DNA from: Nitrospirota bacterium
GTDB taxonomy: Bacteria; Nitrospirota; Thermodesulfovibrionia; Thermodesulfovibrionales; SM23-35
Reading direction: 5' to 3'
Assembly: GCA_014859105.1 (NCBI GenBank)
Contig: JACUUX010000015.1
Coordinates: 1 to 53,370 of the forward strand
DNA length: 53,370 nucleotides
The notes under the pieces were generated by a model. It had not been told where the DNA came from, searched no databases, and saw only the letters and a list, made by a program, of their open reading frames with translations. The first letter of the stretch is position 1. Each line of letters starts with the position of its first letter. Shown one piece after another: positions 22,850 to 31,193 of this stretch. The position numbers were made by a program, and so were the translations under genes.

Positions 22850-25450
22850 TTATAACATAACCCTGACAAACCTTTCTTCATCTTCACGGGATTTAAGTTT
22901 GCCACGGAGCTTTTCCTCAAGGAGCCTTTTTAAAATCTTCGAATAAATAGGACCTGGTTGTATTCCCATCTTTTTTAAGTCATCCCCTTTCAGGATTGTC
23001 TTCACATTTCTCAATTCTGTGAGATAATGAGATATTGCCTTCTTTTTTCCCATGTCCTTACTCAGTGCCATAGTAAATAAAATTATCTCGAGTTTGAGGT
23101 TGCCAAGCAGTTTGTTTATCTCTACCGGATCATCAGCAGGGAACTTTCTCAATACATTCCTGGCCTGATGCATACCTTTTATAATCATATCTTTCATTTT
23201 TGGTGGCGGTGAAAGCCTTTCCAATGCAACCTTCACATCTTCATCCTTCAGGCCTGAAAGCAGGGCCATTAAATATAAGATTCCCCTGTCAGTCTTTTCT
23301 TTAAGAAAGAGCAGGTCAAACCAAGAAAGAGTCTCTTGCATCGATTTAAGTGTGGATTCAAGCTCCTCATTAAAAACGAGTTTTGGATGTATAACCTTCA
23401 AGAGTCCGGAATCAGAAAGTCTTTTTAGTGTCTTAATAGGTTCGGTCTCGTTAAATGCAAGCAGAAGTTCTTCATAGAGCCTGTGGCCTGAAAGTCTGTC
23501 AAACAGGTTCATCTCAATCGCCGATTTAATGAGATTTTCTATATGCTTGCTGATTTTAAAACCAAAACGCTCTGCAAACCTTATTGCCCTGAATGCCCTT
23601 GTAGGGTCTTCAACAAAACTGAGATTATGAAGCACCCTGATCGTTTTCTCGCGAAGATCCCTCTGACCTCCAAAAAAATCTATAAGTAGTCCGAAATCTT
23701 TAGGATTTAATTTTATGGCGAGGGTATTAATTGTAAAGTCGCGCCTGTAAAGATCCTTTTTTATGGATGATGTCTCTACTTTTGGAAGCGCTGCAGGGGA
23801 TTCATAATATTCTGTCCTTGCAGTTGCTATATCGAGTTTTAATTCATCGGTGATTATCTGTGCAGTACCAAACTTCTGGTGTGTTCTTACCTTTGCATTC
23901 AATCTTTCTCCTAATAGACGTGCAAAAGAAATTCCATCCCCTTCTATAACAATATCGATATCGAGATTCTCTTCACCTCTTAAAAGATCTCTTACCGACC
24001 CCCCAACAAGATAGGCATTAAATCCTAACTCTTTAGCTATTTCCCCGGAAAGTTTCAAGATATTACATATTGATGAAGGGAATCTCTCTCTTAACCAGGA
24101 TGAAAGGTTTCTCCCTATGGCTGGCTTCTCCCTTGTAACCGTCTCTTCAATCCTTCTTCTTCTTAAGAACTCTTCATAAAGTGTGCGCAATAAATCTGTC
24201 CTTGTGATTGCCCCCACGATCTTACCGTTTTCAACAATAGGCATAAATCTCTGATTCTGTTCGATCATTAAGGTTTCTATCTCCCTTATCGGGGTATAGG
24301 GTCCAACGGTTATAGCATCTGTTGTTGCGAAATCTAAGGATTTACTTTTTGCAAAGCCATGATATAATGCCTTCTCAACAATTTCGCGGGATATGAGACC
24401 AGCGTATTTATCTCCTTTTAAGACAGGAAGTACATTTACACCGTATCTGGTCATCATTGCAGCTGCCTCTTTAATGGAAACATCTGACTGTATGCTTATG
24501 ACAGGACGGGTCATTATATCAAATGCAACCTTCCCGGGTTTCACGCTAAAATTCAATAGATCTATTAATCTTTCCTCAATAAGTTCAATAGATGCCTCTT
24601 TTATTGTGGCAGAAGATGCTGTCGGATGTCCTCCGCCGCCAAATTCCTTCAATACCTTTGAAACATCAAGTTCCGGGACTTTGCTTCTCGCAACTATTAA
24701 AATCTTTCCTTCCATTCTTAGAAGGACAAACACGGCATCGATGTCTTCCATATCCATCATCCTGTGGGCAAGATGTGCTGCATCACCAAAATAATGTTCA
24801 CGCGAAGCTTTCGCAACCTTTACCCTTATTCCTTTGATAACCATCTCTTTTGATGATTGAATAAGCTCGTTGAGGATATCAAACTCTTCCATAGTTAGTT
24901 CCATCTTCAGGAAGCTCGAAGCAATATTGAGATTTGCTCCTCTCTTCAGGAGATATGCAACAGCGAGGAGATCCCTCTCCGTGGTCGAAGGAAAAAGCAG
25001 AGAACCTGTCTCTTCATATATTCCCAAAGCAAGTATTGTCGCTTCAATCGGTGTAGGGTGTAATCTTCTCTGCTTTAGTATTTCTGTAAAGATAGTTGCA
25101 GTTGCACCCACATTTTCGATCTTTTCCACTTCACCTCTGATATCGCCTTTATTAAACGGATGGTGGTCATAGATATGGACTTTTATGTTCCTTTTTGAAA
25201 GCAATTGTGCAAAAGGGCCGATCCTGTCCGGCATTTTTGTATCAACAATAATCAGCCTTTTTACCTTTGAAAGATCGATATCCTTTATGCGTTTTATTTC
25301 TATAGGACGAAATGCCTCAATAAAATCTCTGAGCTTCTTTTCCTGAGAACCGGGGAAAACTATTTCCGCATCAGGATACAATTTTTTTGCAGCAATCATT
25401 GAGGCAAGGGAATCAAAGTCTGCGTTTATATGGGAGGTTATAATCTTCAC
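22850..25450 (-). CDS. tRNA nucleotidyltransferase with DHH and CBS domains (A-adding/CCA-adding type)
   Basis: An 866-residue multidomain protein. Residues 1-300 are a DHH-DHHA1 phosphoesterase module (SHINADFDSLAS, DHHPF, GGGGHPTASSATI). Residues about 305-430 are a pair of CBS domains. From about 455 comes a class II nucleotidyltransferase head with GGSVRDLLRGEENLDIDIVIEGDG, RRDFTINTLAIKL and EDPTRAFRAIRFAERFGF, then a helical tRNA-binding tail. The same layout is known from the Aquifex aeolicus A-adding enzyme, which works with a separate CC-adding enzyme. Which bases this one adds cannot be read by eye. The start is a GTG. Confidence 0.92.
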   Translation of the reverse strand: MKIITSHINADFDSLASMIAAKKLYPDAEIVFPGSQEKKLRDFIEAFRPIEIKRIKDIDLSKVKRLIIVDTKMPDRIGPFAQLLSKRNIKVHIYDHHPFNKGDIRGEVEKIENVGATATIFTEILKQRRLHPTPIEATILALGIYEETGSLLFPSTTERDLLAVAYLLKRGANLNIASSFLKMELTMEEFDILNELIQSSKEMVIKGIRVKVAKASREHYFGDAAHLAHRMMDMEDIDAVFVLLRMEGKILIVARSKVPELDVSKVLKEFGGGGHPTASSATIKEASIELIEERLIDLLNFSVKPGKVAFDIMTRPVISIQSDVSIKEAAAMMTRYGVNVLPVLKGDKYAGLISREIVEKALYHGFAKSKSLDFATTDAITVGPYTPIREIETLMIEQNQRFMPIVENGKIVGAITRTDLLRTLYEEFLRRRRIEETVTREKPAIGRNLSSWLRERFPSSICNILKLSGEIAKELGFNAYLVGGSVRDLLRGEENLDIDIVIEGDGISFARLLGERLNAKVRTHQKFGTAQIITDELKLDIATARTEYYESPAALPKVETSSIKKDLYRRDFTINTLAIKLNPKDFGLLIDFFGGQRDLREKTIRVLHNLSFVEDPTRAFRAIRFAERFGFKISKHIENLIKSAIEMNLFDRLSGHRLYEELLLAFNETEPIKTLKRLSDSGLLKVIHPKLVFNEELESTLKSMQETLSWFDLLFLKEKTDRGILYLMALLSGLKDEDVKVALERLSPPPKMKDMIIKGMHQARNVLRKFPADDPVEINKLLGNLKLEIILFTMALSKDMGKKKAISHYLTELRNVKTILKGDDLKKMGIQPGPIYSKILKRLLEEKLRGKLKSREDEERFVRVML

Positions 25451-25480
25451 AATTTATTCTATCAGATAATCAGGGTCGCT

Positions 25481-26899
25481 TTACAAAGAGGAATTTATTA
25501 CAATCTGGTCCCGCCCGTTATTTTTAGCTTTAAACATGGCGTTATCAGCCCAATTGATAAGGTCATCGCTGGTATTTATATTACTATCAGCGCTGCAGGC
25601 TATTCCAATGCTCACAGTAATCTTAAAATTGCCTTTAAAGGCTTTGAACTTATGTTCTCTCACTATGGCTCCCAGTCTCTCAGCCTTTATAATGGCTCCG
25701 TCTAAAGATGTCTGGGGCAAAAGTAATATAAACTCCTCACCCCCGTATCTGGCAAGTACATCAGATTTCCTGATGCGTCTTTTTACAAGTTGTGCAAATT
25801 CCCTGAGAACAATATCACCAGTCCTGTGCCCGTAAGTATCATTGATATTTTTAAAATGATCTATATCTAACATCATGCAACATAACGACAGATTATATCT
25901 GACAGCCCTGCTGTATTCTTCATCGAGTCTGTTATAAAAATATCTTATGTTGTAAATTCCCGTGAGGTAATCGGTTATAGCAAGCTTTTCAAGCTTTGTT
26001 TTCTCCCTGTTAAGCTTTTCATACAGGAAAGCATTATAAAGGGCATTTGCAGATGCTTTGGCAAAAGCGATACAGAGGGTTACCTCTCTTTTTGTAAATG
26101 TATGGCCTGCCCTTGATGTCCTCAAAAATAATGTACCTATAACCTCATCGTGAAAAATAACCGGTACCACTACAATTGAACGAATACCTAATGGTGCAAT
26201 AATGTCCCTTATCTCTGTCATTAAAGGATCCCTCAGAGCATCCTTTATAACTACTGGCTCTTTATTCGCCATGGCTTTTCTTATTTCAGGATATTTCCGG
26301 AGATCGAGTTTCACTCCTGTTATGCTTGGGTCTTCGAATGTAGAAACAACATTTGCATATCTCTGATTACTAATACTAATGCTTATAATAGAACACCTTG
26401 TGACCTTCAAAATCTTTGATAATTTTTTTACTACGAGATACAGAACTTCTTTTGGTTTGAGAGTTGAAGAGATAAAGTAAGTCAATTCAATTAAAGCCTT
26501 CAGGTCCTTCTTTTCCATATAGAGATTTTCTATCCAGTCTTTCTTATTTATTATCAGTTTGAGCTTATGATCAAGCTCATCCCTGTGAAAAGGACTCAAC
26601 AAATAATATTCCACGTCAGAATCAACCGCTGAACGCACACCTTTTGTTACCTTACCTGATATTGTAGCTATTATCGGGCATTTAACTTCTGAAGACTTCA
26701 AATTTAAACTCTTGAGGCCGTCAGGACTGCTGATAATTAAGATATCTGGTGTTTTGAGGGAAAGTCTTTTCTTTAAGGTATTCTTGTCTTTAATAAAATT
26801 TACTGAGTAATCATCTTTTCCTTTAAAAAAGGACCTCAGAAATTTAACTGTATCCGGGTCTTTCTCATAAATCAATATTTGCTTTTCCATCTTATTCAA
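25481..26899 (-). CDS. diguanylate cyclase with pseudo-receiver and GAF domains
   Basis: A 472-residue protein. The N-terminal 120 residues look like a response-regulator receiver, but the expected phospho-aspartate position reads SSPDG after DILII, so it is probably a pseudo-receiver. A GAF domain covers about 140-300. The C-terminal GGDEF domain has YGGEEF near residue 400 and an RxxD inhibitory site (RKSD) five residues before it, so the enzyme should make cyclic di-GMP and be product-inhibited. The frame starts at TTG 26899; the ATG at 26890 (MEKQILIYEKD) is as likely. It lies just downstream of polX on the same strand. Confidence 0.9.
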   Translation of the reverse strand: MNKMEKQILIYEKDPDTVKFLRSFFKGKDDYSVNFIKDKNTLKKRLSLKTPDILIISSPDGLKSLNLKSSEVKCPIIATISGKVTKGVRSAVDSDVEYYLLSPFHRDELDHKLKLIINKKDWIENLYMEKKDLKALIELTYFISSTLKPKEVLYLVVKKLSKILKVTRCSIISISISNQRYANVVSTFEDPSITGVKLDLRKYPEIRKAMANKEPVVIKDALRDPLMTEIRDIIAPLGIRSIVVVPVIFHDEVIGTLFLRTSRAGHTFTKREVTLCIAFAKASANALYNAFLYEKLNREKTKLEKLAITDYLTGIYNIRYFYNRLDEEYSRAVRYNLSLCCMMLDIDHFKNINDTYGHRTGDIVLREFAQLVKRRIRKSDVLARYGGEEFILLLPQTSLDGAIIKAERLGAIVREHKFKAFKGNFKITVSIGIACSADSNINTSDDLINWADNAMFKAKNNGRDQIVINSSL

Positions 26900-26953
26900 T
26901 TATTACAAAAATTATTTTAATTTGTCTAAAAAATATTGTTTCTAATTTAAAAA

Positions 26954-28672
26954 CTATTTTTTCTTTTTCAATCTCTTTAACAGAAGAGCACAACTGAGTG
27001 TATTCAGGATATCTTTTTTCTCAAGCCAGCCTCTCCTTGCAATCGAAACACCATAAGCCATGTAATCAAACTGGCTGATTAAATGGGTATCTGTACTGAT
27101 TACAATTGGCACCCCCATCTCTTTTGCCTTTTTAGCATATACGTCATTTATATCCAGCCTCAGAGGATATGCATTTATCTCTATTGCCGTCCCCGTCTCT
27201 TTAGCGACTTTAAGAATTTCCTCCATGTCGATTTCATACGGATCCCGCTCTCCGATCAGTCTTCCAGTAGGATGAGCAATAATAGAGACATAAGGATTTC
27301 TCATAGCGGATATGAGTCTTTTCATTATCTTGTCTTTACTCTGTCTGAACCCCGAGTGAATTGAAGCAACGACTATTCCTAACTGTTTTAGTACCTCATC
27401 AGGAAAATCCATTTCACCATTGCTCCTTATATCTACTTCAGTGCCTGCAATCAGCCTGAATCCGTTTAATCTCTTATTTATTGCGTCTATCTCTCTCTTC
27501 TCTTCGAGGAGTCTTTCTGCACTTAGCCCCCTTGCAATCCCCAAGCCCTTTGAATGGTCTGTTATCGCTATATATTCATACCCCCTTTTCATGGCTGCTT
27601 CAATCAGCTCATCAAAATCATGGCTTCCGTCGCTAAGCCTGGTATGGACATGCAGGTCACCTTTAATATCCTTTAAATCAACGAGTACAGGCAGCCTTCC
27701 TTCCAGTGCTGCTTCAATTTCACCCGCATCTTCCCTTAATTCAGGCGGGATATACGGAAGTCCCAGTATTTTGTAAATATCTTCCTCTTTTTCGCCTCCG
27801 AGCTTTTTGTCATCTTTTTCCTTGAATATTCCGTATTCGTTTATTTTCAAGCCTGCTTTTACCGCCATTTCTCTCAATCTGATATTGTGGGCCTTACTAC
27901 CGGTAAAATATGCCAATGCAGCTCCAAAACTTTCTTCTTCAACAACACGAAGGTCAACCTGTAACCCTTCATGAATTATGATGCTTGATTTCGTCGGTCC
28001 ACGCATCAATATTTCTTTAACCTGGGGAAGATGAACAAAGACATCCATGAAAGCCTTTGGCTTCCTGGATGTTGCGAGAATATCAATATCCTTAATTGTA
28101 TCCTTCCATCTTCTGATACTCCCTGCTATGACCAGTTTTTTCACAGGGGCTTTACTTTTCAAGTGTTCAAGGATATCATTGGCAATAGGAAGTACTTTTC
28201 CCAGCGGTTGTCTTTCTATTCCTCTCTTCAGCATTTCGATGCCTTTCAATATATTCTCTTCGGTCTTTTCTTTTATACCCGGCAAACCACTGAGCTTATG
28301 TTCCCTTCCGAAACGCTCGAGTTCATCAAGATCTTTTACTTTCAATTTCTCATAAAGAAGTTTTGCTGTCTTGGGGCCAAGGCTCGGAACGGAAAGTAAT
28401 GTACTCAGACCTTCTGGTACTTCTTTTTTAAGATCCTCGTAAGACTGGAGTTTTCCTGTATTAACATACTCCTCTATTTTTCCTGCGAGGTCCTGTCCTA
28501 TTCCCGGGATTTTCAGGAGTTCCTCCTTGGGTATTTCGGAAACATCTCTGGTAAGCCCTTCTATATTGAGTGCTGCGCGCCTGTAAGCTCTTATCCTGAA
28601 AGGGTTTTCCCCTTTGATCTCAAGCACATCGGCAATATCGTTAAAAATTTTAGCAATCTCCTGATTCTTCAT
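26954..28672 (-). CDS. polX: family X DNA polymerase with PHP domain (PolX)
   Basis: A 572-residue repair polymerase. The N-terminal 8-kDa-like domain and helix-hairpin-helix motifs (LLKIPGIGQDLAGKIEEY, LLSVPSLGPKTAKLLYEKL) precede the palm with GSIRRWKDTIKDIDILATS. The two aspartates of DID bind catalytic metals. From residue about 330 the PHP phosphoesterase domain begins, DLHVHTRLSDGSHDFDELIEAA, followed by YIAITDHS and a late STDTH. Bacterial PolX enzymes combine gap filling with 3' exonuclease or AP endonuclease activity from the PHP part. No Shine-Dalgarno is visible. Confidence 0.95.
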   Translation of the reverse strand: MKNQEIAKIFNDIADVLEIKGENPFRIRAYRRAALNIEGLTRDVSEIPKEELLKIPGIGQDLAGKIEEYVNTGKLQSYEDLKKEVPEGLSTLLSVPSLGPKTAKLLYEKLKVKDLDELERFGREHKLSGLPGIKEKTEENILKGIEMLKRGIERQPLGKVLPIANDILEHLKSKAPVKKLVIAGSIRRWKDTIKDIDILATSRKPKAFMDVFVHLPQVKEILMRGPTKSSIIIHEGLQVDLRVVEEESFGAALAYFTGSKAHNIRLREMAVKAGLKINEYGIFKEKDDKKLGGEKEEDIYKILGLPYIPPELREDAGEIEAALEGRLPVLVDLKDIKGDLHVHTRLSDGSHDFDELIEAAMKRGYEYIAITDHSKGLGIARGLSAERLLEEKREIDAINKRLNGFRLIAGTEVDIRSNGEMDFPDEVLKQLGIVVASIHSGFRQSKDKIMKRLISAMRNPYVSIIAHPTGRLIGERDPYEIDMEEILKVAKETGTAIEINAYPLRLDINDVYAKKAKEMGVPIVISTDTHLISQFDYMAYGVSIARRGWLEKKDILNTLSCALLLKRLKKKK

Positions 28673-28784
28673 AAAAACAGTATATCAGAGCTCAAAGAAA
28701 TCAAAAATTTTTATGAACGCAAACTTTCCTGCTCGAGTATAAGGATATGTGGTCAAATATATTTGGCACAATCTCTGGCAAAGA

Positions 28785-29015
28785 TTAGCTCGACCCGGCG
28801 TTATAACTTTTTATTAGCACCTCTTCTGCTGTCTGCTTATCCTCCTTCCTCACCAGGACTTTCACCTCGCCCATCTTTCCGATGTTTACCGGATAGGGAG
28901 TAACCTTCGCAGACCTTATGATAACCGGAATCCCTCCGCTTTCTAAGAGGTCCTTGACAATCTCTGCCTCTATTCTGTCATATGTTACAAAAACCTCTAC
29001 CCAATCTTTACTCAT
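28785..29015 (-). CDS. DUF2007-type small protein
   Basis: A 76-residue protein, MSKDWVEVFVTYDRIEAEIVKDLLESGGIPVIIRSAK and so on, ending with a KVLVRKEDKQTAEEVL helix. This matches the DUF2007 (putative signal-transducing) fold, which resembles a short PII-like or ACT-like unit. The open frame continues about 150 codons upstream, but that part has no recognisable protein character. The ATG at 29015 with AAGGA about ten bases upstream fits the family start. Confidence 0.8.
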   Translation of the reverse strand: MSKDWVEVFVTYDRIEAEIVKDLLESGGIPVIIRSAKVTPYPVNIGKMGEVKVLVRKEDKQTAEEVLIKSYNAGSS

Positions 29016-29394
29016 TCGAATAAAATCCTTTTTTATGAATAGCCTTTTACGAACAAATTGATCCTCAAATCTCGCTATAGGCAATGGGTCATGTTTTAGA
29101 GTCCTCAATCTGATTATACCAAGACAGCAGAAAATATTTGAAGGGACATGTTGAGATGCTATTTTCAAATTCTCCGCAAGAACGTGTAAATGCTGCTCGC
29201 GAGTCAAAGGAAATGCCAATTTTAGGAAAAACTTGATGGTAGAAAAATGGAAGTTAAAAATTGTTTGGCCCGCTGGATTTCCTGCTGAATAAATTCTATA
29301 TTGAGAACTGATTTTTCTATTATAGACCCTATGACGAATCCTCTCGGAGAGGCAGGCGAAGCCTGCTTGTAAAGCGTTCCTCTCGACCGCAGTG
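29016..29394. other. non-coding-looking gap upstream of the DUF2007 gene
   Basis: No gene is recognised here on either strand. The only structures are two adjacent short hairpins on the DUF2628 side: CCTCTC-C-GAGAGG and GCAGGC-UUC-GCCUGC (minus-strand sense, about 29341-29368). They may end the DUF2628 transcript. The long open frame over this stretch has a composition unlike a real protein. Confidence 0.4.
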
Positions 29395-29772
29395 TCAGGC
29401 TTGCCTGGCAACCAAAGCAATTGCTGCATCTGGAGTTTCCGCCTGGACGGTATTAACGAGCACGTAGCCACGATTGCTTAAATTTTCTTCCCGCCACTTG
29501 TTGCCCTTGAAGGCCGGAATCAGCCATAGGGCGAAGTAAACAGCAACAAGAATAAGGTAGACCATAGCCTGAGAACCTCCAGCCTCCGCATTTTCGGCAG
29601 CAGCCTCGATAAATGCAAGCACGACATAGATACCAAGCCAGATGCCCGCGAACGTCCACAACTTCTTGAAGAGCATCCAGATAACCCCGAAGAAGAAAGC
29701 TGGCCAGGAGAAACCGACCTTAACTGCCTCAACTCCTCGGGTTGGGTGTTTGTATACATTAAACGTTTTCAT
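29395..29772 (-). CDS. DUF2628 membrane protein
   Basis: A 125-residue protein, MKTFNVYKHPTRGVEAVKVGFSWPAFFFGVIWMLFKKLW and so on, with two or three membrane segments (about 24-42, 44-60, 70-88) and a soluble tail. The N terminus is diagnostic of DUF2628, a family common in proteobacteria with no assigned function. GGGAG lies six bases before the ATG. Base composition is richer in GC than the neighbours, and it sits in a patch with transposase and HEPN relics, so horizontal gain is plausible. Confidence 0.85.
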   Translation of the reverse strand: MKTFNVYKHPTRGVEAVKVGFSWPAFFFGVIWMLFKKLWTFAGIWLGIYVVLAFIEAAAENAEAGGSQAMVYLILVAVYFALWLIPAFKGNKWREENLSNRGYVLVNTVQAETPDAAIALVARQA

Positions 29773-29949
29773 TGTAATCTCCCTTTAATAAAGGCATAAT
29801 GAGTCTGTAGAATAAGTCGTTTTTAATAAAATACCTCTACATATCTCCTCACCCGTCTTCCTTCTTACTAAACGGTCTTTTCTCTTCTTGTTACAAGATG
29901 AATGGCAATATTATAAGCCTTTCAGGACTTTTTTTACAGGTTCAATGTT

Positions 29950-30147
29950 TCACGTAACCTGAACGGGCACAACCTTTTCGGTCAGTTCTTTTGTTGCGAT
30001 TATAGCTTTATATGTCTCCTCGCTTGAGAACTGCTTCAACTTATGAACAGCCGCATTCCTAAATTCTCTAATTTTATCCGCCTTTTTAAAAGAGACCTGC
30101 GGTGTCGCACCTTGACTTTTGACTTTTCGGACGTGTGAAGAAATCAT
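29950..30147 (-). pseudogene. HEPN-like C-terminal fragment
   Basis: A 65-residue frame whose body reads KADKIREFRNAAVHKLKQFSSEETYKAIIATKELTEKVV. The RNxxVH segment fits the R-x4-H catalytic pattern of HEPN domains. These are often RNases in toxin-antitoxin and abortive-infection systems. It lacks the first helices, and a stop codon precedes the ATG in frame. A heptamer repeat covers the N-terminal codons. I read it as a decayed gene, but a short genuine ORF cannot be excluded. Confidence 0.35.
30111..30127. repeat. short heptamer repeat (CTTGACT/TTTGACT)
   Basis: Two consecutive 7-mers plus TTT at the 5' side of the HEPN-like fragment. It belongs to the same xTGACT heptamer style as the arrays in ddl and murE. 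Confidence 0.45.
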
Positions 30148-30451
30148 GCGCCCCTCGGTACAGTCTTACAATGCATTTCTACGCGCAGACGTTCAATAAC
30201 GCTTCTGTCATACTGTTTCAAAGAAATAAAAAGAAATAATAAGGAGAACGCAATGGCAAAGCCGATCAAAGCAACATCGATTTTTAGAGACGAAAGAGGC
30301 GGGGCGAAATGCCTGTTGTGTAAAGGTTTGGAGTTGTGTTTAACTATTCTTATTGGGCGATGACTACGGGTCCAAGTACTGAAGAATTGTTCCCTGATGC
30401 AAGAAATTTCAGAAGACCTGGATTTGATGACATGAATTGATAGAGTATCAT

Positions 30452-30646
30452 AATCTCTATCAGATGGCAGGGGCCATCCTTCAGGACAATACATCTCTTC
30501 CAATACCCATTGCGATAATCCTTTTGCTTCAAGGTACGTTCATGAGGTTTGCAACTTATCACATTAGTATGCTCTACCTCCAAGGTTATCTCTATATGCT
30601 TCCTCCTGAATTTCTTTACTGCTTCGTCATGTAATTCCGAATAATG
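30452..30646 (-). pseudogene. IS256-family transposase relic (N-terminal part)
   Basis: Translated on the minus strand, this gives HDEAVKKFRRKHIEITLEVE followed by HTNVISCKPHERTLKQKDYRNGYWKR and more. The K-x-x-ERT-x5-RNGY-x-R pattern is the N-terminal hallmark of IS256/Mutator transposases. An in-frame stop lies just upstream, and the homology fades after about 65 residues. No catalytic DDE part, ends or target duplications were seen, so only a fragment remains. Confidence 0.5.
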
Positions 30647-30659
30647 TTAAATTTTTCTC

Positions 30660-30689
30660 TTGACATCCACTTAGTTTTTAGGGTATTTT
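30660..30689 (+). promoter_or_regulatory. probable speD promoter
   Basis: TTGACA at 30660-30665 is followed, at 18-bp spacing, by TATTTT. The expected transcript start lies about 40 bp before the speD start codon. No riboswitch-like structure was seen in the short leader. Confidence 0.5.
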
Positions 30690-30735
30690 TTTTATCTTGA
30701 TAAGTAAATTTTGAAGTTTGAAGGGGGGTAGAGAA

Positions 30736-31155
30736 TTGTATGCTTTAGGTACCCATTTATTAGTGGAATTAAAGGATTGTAATCCTGAAATTCTCAAGAG
30801 CATTGGGAAAGTCAGAAACGCTATGGTCTCGGCAGCCAGAGAGGCCAGTGCAACAATAGTAGATGTTTCCTTCCACGAGTTTAATCCCTTCGGTGTCAGC
30901 GGTGTAATAGTCATAGCAGAATCCCATCTTACTATCCATACATGGCCCGAGTATGGTTATGCAGCCGTGGATATTTTTACATGCGGTGATGTTATAAAAC
31001 CCGAAACGGCAGCGTCTTACCTGGTAAAACATTTTGAATGTAGGAATCCGTCTATAGTGGAGATGAAAAGGGGTATACTTTCTCACGAGAATAAAAGACT
31101 GCCACACAAGGTTTCTTCTGTTACTGCGTCGGATATGAAACTGTATGTTAGATAG
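30736..31155 (+). CDS. speD: S-adenosylmethionine decarboxylase proenzyme
   Basis: Pyruvoyl enzyme that makes decarboxylated SAM for spermidine synthesis. The self-cleavage region ESHLTIHTWPEYGYAAVDIFTCG is intact, with the serine that becomes the pyruvoyl group. I start at TTG 30736 (MYALGTHLLVEL), which has AAGGGGGG about 8 bases upstream and matches the family length; the product has 139 residues. An upstream TTG at 30718 would put the start inside the Shine-Dalgarno. It is convergent with pgk, and no other polyamine genes are in the window. Confidence 0.93.
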   Translation: MYALGTHLLVELKDCNPEILKSIGKVRNAMVSAAREASATIVDVSFHEFNPFGVSGVIVIAESHLTIHTWPEYGYAAVDIFTCGDVIKPETAASYLVKHFECRNPSIVEMKRGILSHENKRLPHKVSSVTASDMKLYVR

Positions 31156-31193
31156 CCAGTCAGATATTACTGATTATAAAACCTGTAAAACTC

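Larger units (their letters stand above)
29773..30651. other. degraded accessory stretch
   Basis: Almost 900 bp without an intact recognisable gene. It holds a HEPN-like fragment (29950-30147), a short heptamer repeat (30111-30127) and an IS256-type transposase relic (about 30452-30646). Several longer open frames overlap on both strands, but none has a convincing protein pattern. It looks like the remains of mobile and defence-type genes. Confidence 0.5.

Noticed and set aside
29016-29471. The N-terminal extension of the DUF2007 frame
   Set aside because: No recognisable sequence, partly antiparallel to hairpins and overlapping the end of the DUF2628 gene; the family start fits the ATG at 29015.
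29453-29759. Two alternative frames within the DUF2628 gene
   Set aside because: The DUF2628 frame has a clear family match and Shine-Dalgarno, so the others are shadows.
30144-30503. A 119-residue minus-strand frame in the accessory gap
   Set aside because: No family pattern; it starts inside the transposase relic in another frame and contains only one incidental hydrophobic run.
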